19,750 bases of DNA from Tricholomella constricta (Eukaryota > Basidiomycota > Agaricomycetes > Agaricales > Lyophyllaceae), in the NCBI GenBank assembly GCA_013368375.1, contig JAACJP010000100.1, positions 1-19,750 on the forward strand. The letters are read 5' to 3'. The position numbers and the translations under genes are program-made. The notes under the pieces are model-generated. The model worked only from the letters and a program-made list of their open reading frames with translations, searched no databases and was not told the origin of the DNA. Every line of letters starts with the position of its first letter. Position 1 is the first letter of the stretch. Below are positions 18,464 through 19,750 of this stretch, piece by piece.

Positions 18464-19750
18464 ATGTCCTTTCCCTCCAAGCCCGTGGCTATCAAGAGTC
18501 CCAGGCTCGCTCCTATTGAACCCCCGGAAGCTGGCGCACCAGCCTCGTTGCCTGCTTCCGTCGGCACTCCCAATCTCCATGCCCTCCGCGCTCAGTACGC
18601 CGGCACTCCGCCACCACCCAATATTCCCCTCAGAGGCATTACTCCGACGCCCAATCAGCGCACTGGGTCGCCCGCCACGACTTCCTTGGTTCCCACCACC
18701 TCCGATACGCCATCGTCGCTACGCCCGGGGCCCCAGGTTGTCGGGGGATAAGCGCAACGAAGAGTTCCAATTCCTCTGGTAGCGGCACGGAGACCCCGCC
18801 TTTCGACCTCGATGATTTATCAGACGAGGAGAAGGCCAAGGTGCTCCGGCGGCATCTCGTCTCAAAGAAGGAACGCGAGGCGGCCCATGGACAGAATCCG
18901 TCGACGGGAACGGATCCGAGCACCATCTCGCGGTCGACGCACTGGAACAGGCGCCTTCATTCCGGAGACCGTCCTCCTCAATGCAACCTGAGAGGCAAGG
19001 CTCAGAGCCATTTCCCATTCCGTATAATGCGCCTGGTGCAGACGTGACGTAAGTTAGCTGCGCCAATTCCGCTGCCACCGAGAGGACCACTGAACGACCA
19101 GCATCCTCCAGACATGATATATACAAATGGCATGCTGGTGTGAGCAGAGGCCGCGCCCGTGCAGCGTCGTTTGCTGGCCCTAGCCCACAGCCGGATCCTG
19201 CGTTCGAGCATATACATGAGCCTGGAGGGTTCCGAAGGAACTATGTAATCCTACGCGCCACGGAGCAGGGAGCAGAACCACGCATGCTCAACAATTTCAT
19301 TGATTTCCTCTACATATTTGGGCACTTTGTGAGTCTGATATCTGTCATTCGGGAATCGTATTGATAGCTTGGATAGGCTGGAGAAGATCTTGAAGAGGAG
19401 GAGGAGGAGCGGGAAGAGGACGAAGAAGCGAGGGCAATAAGAACCTCGGATGAGGTCGCTGCAAGGTTGGCGGCTGTGGCAGAGGACACTCCTCTGCTCG
19501 GCACCACGCGTTCGAGGTCGCGAACTCGCCGTCGACGAACATCCGTGGGGCCTCGCGGGACTGCAACTGTCACACAGGCTGTTCTCATGGTACATCTCAA
19601 CCATACTTATCGCAAAACATCCTAGGCCACTGACTGTCTCTTTGTAGTTGCTCAAATCCTTTGTGGGCACTGGCGTCCTTTTCCTCGGGAAAGCGTACGA
19701 TTTTGACGCGCTCGTTGCACAATTTTTTTCTAAACTCTGCTCCTCAGATT
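18464..19750 (+). CDS. AVT3/AVT4-like vacuolar amino acid transporter, N-terminal part, cut by the right edge; frameshifted
   Basis: Exons are 18464-19048, 19112-19328, 19377-19589, 19648-19694 and 19748 onward, with introns of 63, 48, 58 and 53 nt. The start MSFPSKPVAIKSPRLAPIEP opens a long disordered cytosolic N-terminus with PPPPNIPLRGITPTP, PPFDLDDLSDEEKAKVLRRH, GADVTHDIYKW and AFEHIHEPGGFRRNY. An acidic run (Glu/Asp, near 19389-19432) is followed by an Arg-rich run. The first membrane segment of the Aa_trans domain begins at GTATVTQAVLMLLKSFVGTG and VLFLGKAF. I know this arrangement from fungal vacuolar amino acid exporters of the AVT3/AVT4 type (proton/amino acid antiport or export at the vacuole membrane). 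Two bases seem to be missing, one in the G run at 18743-18747 and one near 18881-18892. The remaining membrane segments lie beyond the window. Confidence 0.82.

Noticed and set aside
1..19750. CRISPR arrays, tRNA or rRNA genes, bacterial operons.
   Set aside because: No spaced repeat array, cloverleaf with A and B boxes, rRNA text or polycistronic layout was found; the spliced genes are eukaryotic.

Overview
The window is eukaryotic and reads as a basidiomycete fungus, most likely an Agaricomycete. All protein genes but one low-confidence ORF are split by many short introns (mostly 46-65 nt, GT...AG, one GC...AG). The gene content is a small thaumatin-like protein, a paladin-type phosphatase, an AVT-type vacuolar amino acid transporter, a Ser/Thr-rich single-pass membrane protein and a gypsy-type Gag. 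I cannot name a genus.

Layout. 1-1106 (minus) is the N-terminal part of an LTR-retrotransposon Gag that runs off the left edge; about 1107-2280 is probably its leader and LTR. 2301-3064 is gene-free with small hairpins and a 33-bp direct repeat. 3073-4125 is a non-autonomous hAT-type DNA transposon: 107-bp terminal inverted repeats beginning CAGGGGGC, with an 8-bp target duplication GCAAATAC. 4962-5702 (+) is a 3-exon small secreted protein. 6185-7429 (+) is a mucin-like single-pass membrane protein with a six-fold SPGPQAAY repeat tail. 7944-8750 (minus) is a complete 5-exon thaumatin-like gene with a TATA box. 8908-9267 (minus) is a doubtful membrane ORF. 9780-15817 (+) is a 33-exon paladin-like gene with three phosphatase-like repeats. 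16022-18215 (+) is a 6-exon GT-B-like gene related to the N-terminal domain of plant L-arabinokinase. 18464-19750 (+) is the start of an AVT3/AVT4-like transporter, cut by the right edge.

The last three genes are head-to-tail on the plus strand, 204 and 248 bp apart. They do not form an obvious pathway, though the first and last suggest endomembrane or vacuole functions. The secreted and cell-surface products (secreted protein, membrane mucin, thaumatin) cluster at 5-9 kb.

The most striking quality signal is about 16 single-base frame breaks in the three right-hand genes, nearly all in homopolymers. Almost all extra bases are A or T and all apparent missing bases are explicable as G or C. 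The genes left of 9 kb show none. Splice sites are intact throughout, and I see no nonsense substitution once frame is corrected. This fits assembly or base-calling error better than old pseudogenes, but the sequence alone cannot prove it. All exon models are my own hand reading, guided by frame, splice signals and remembered family consensus.
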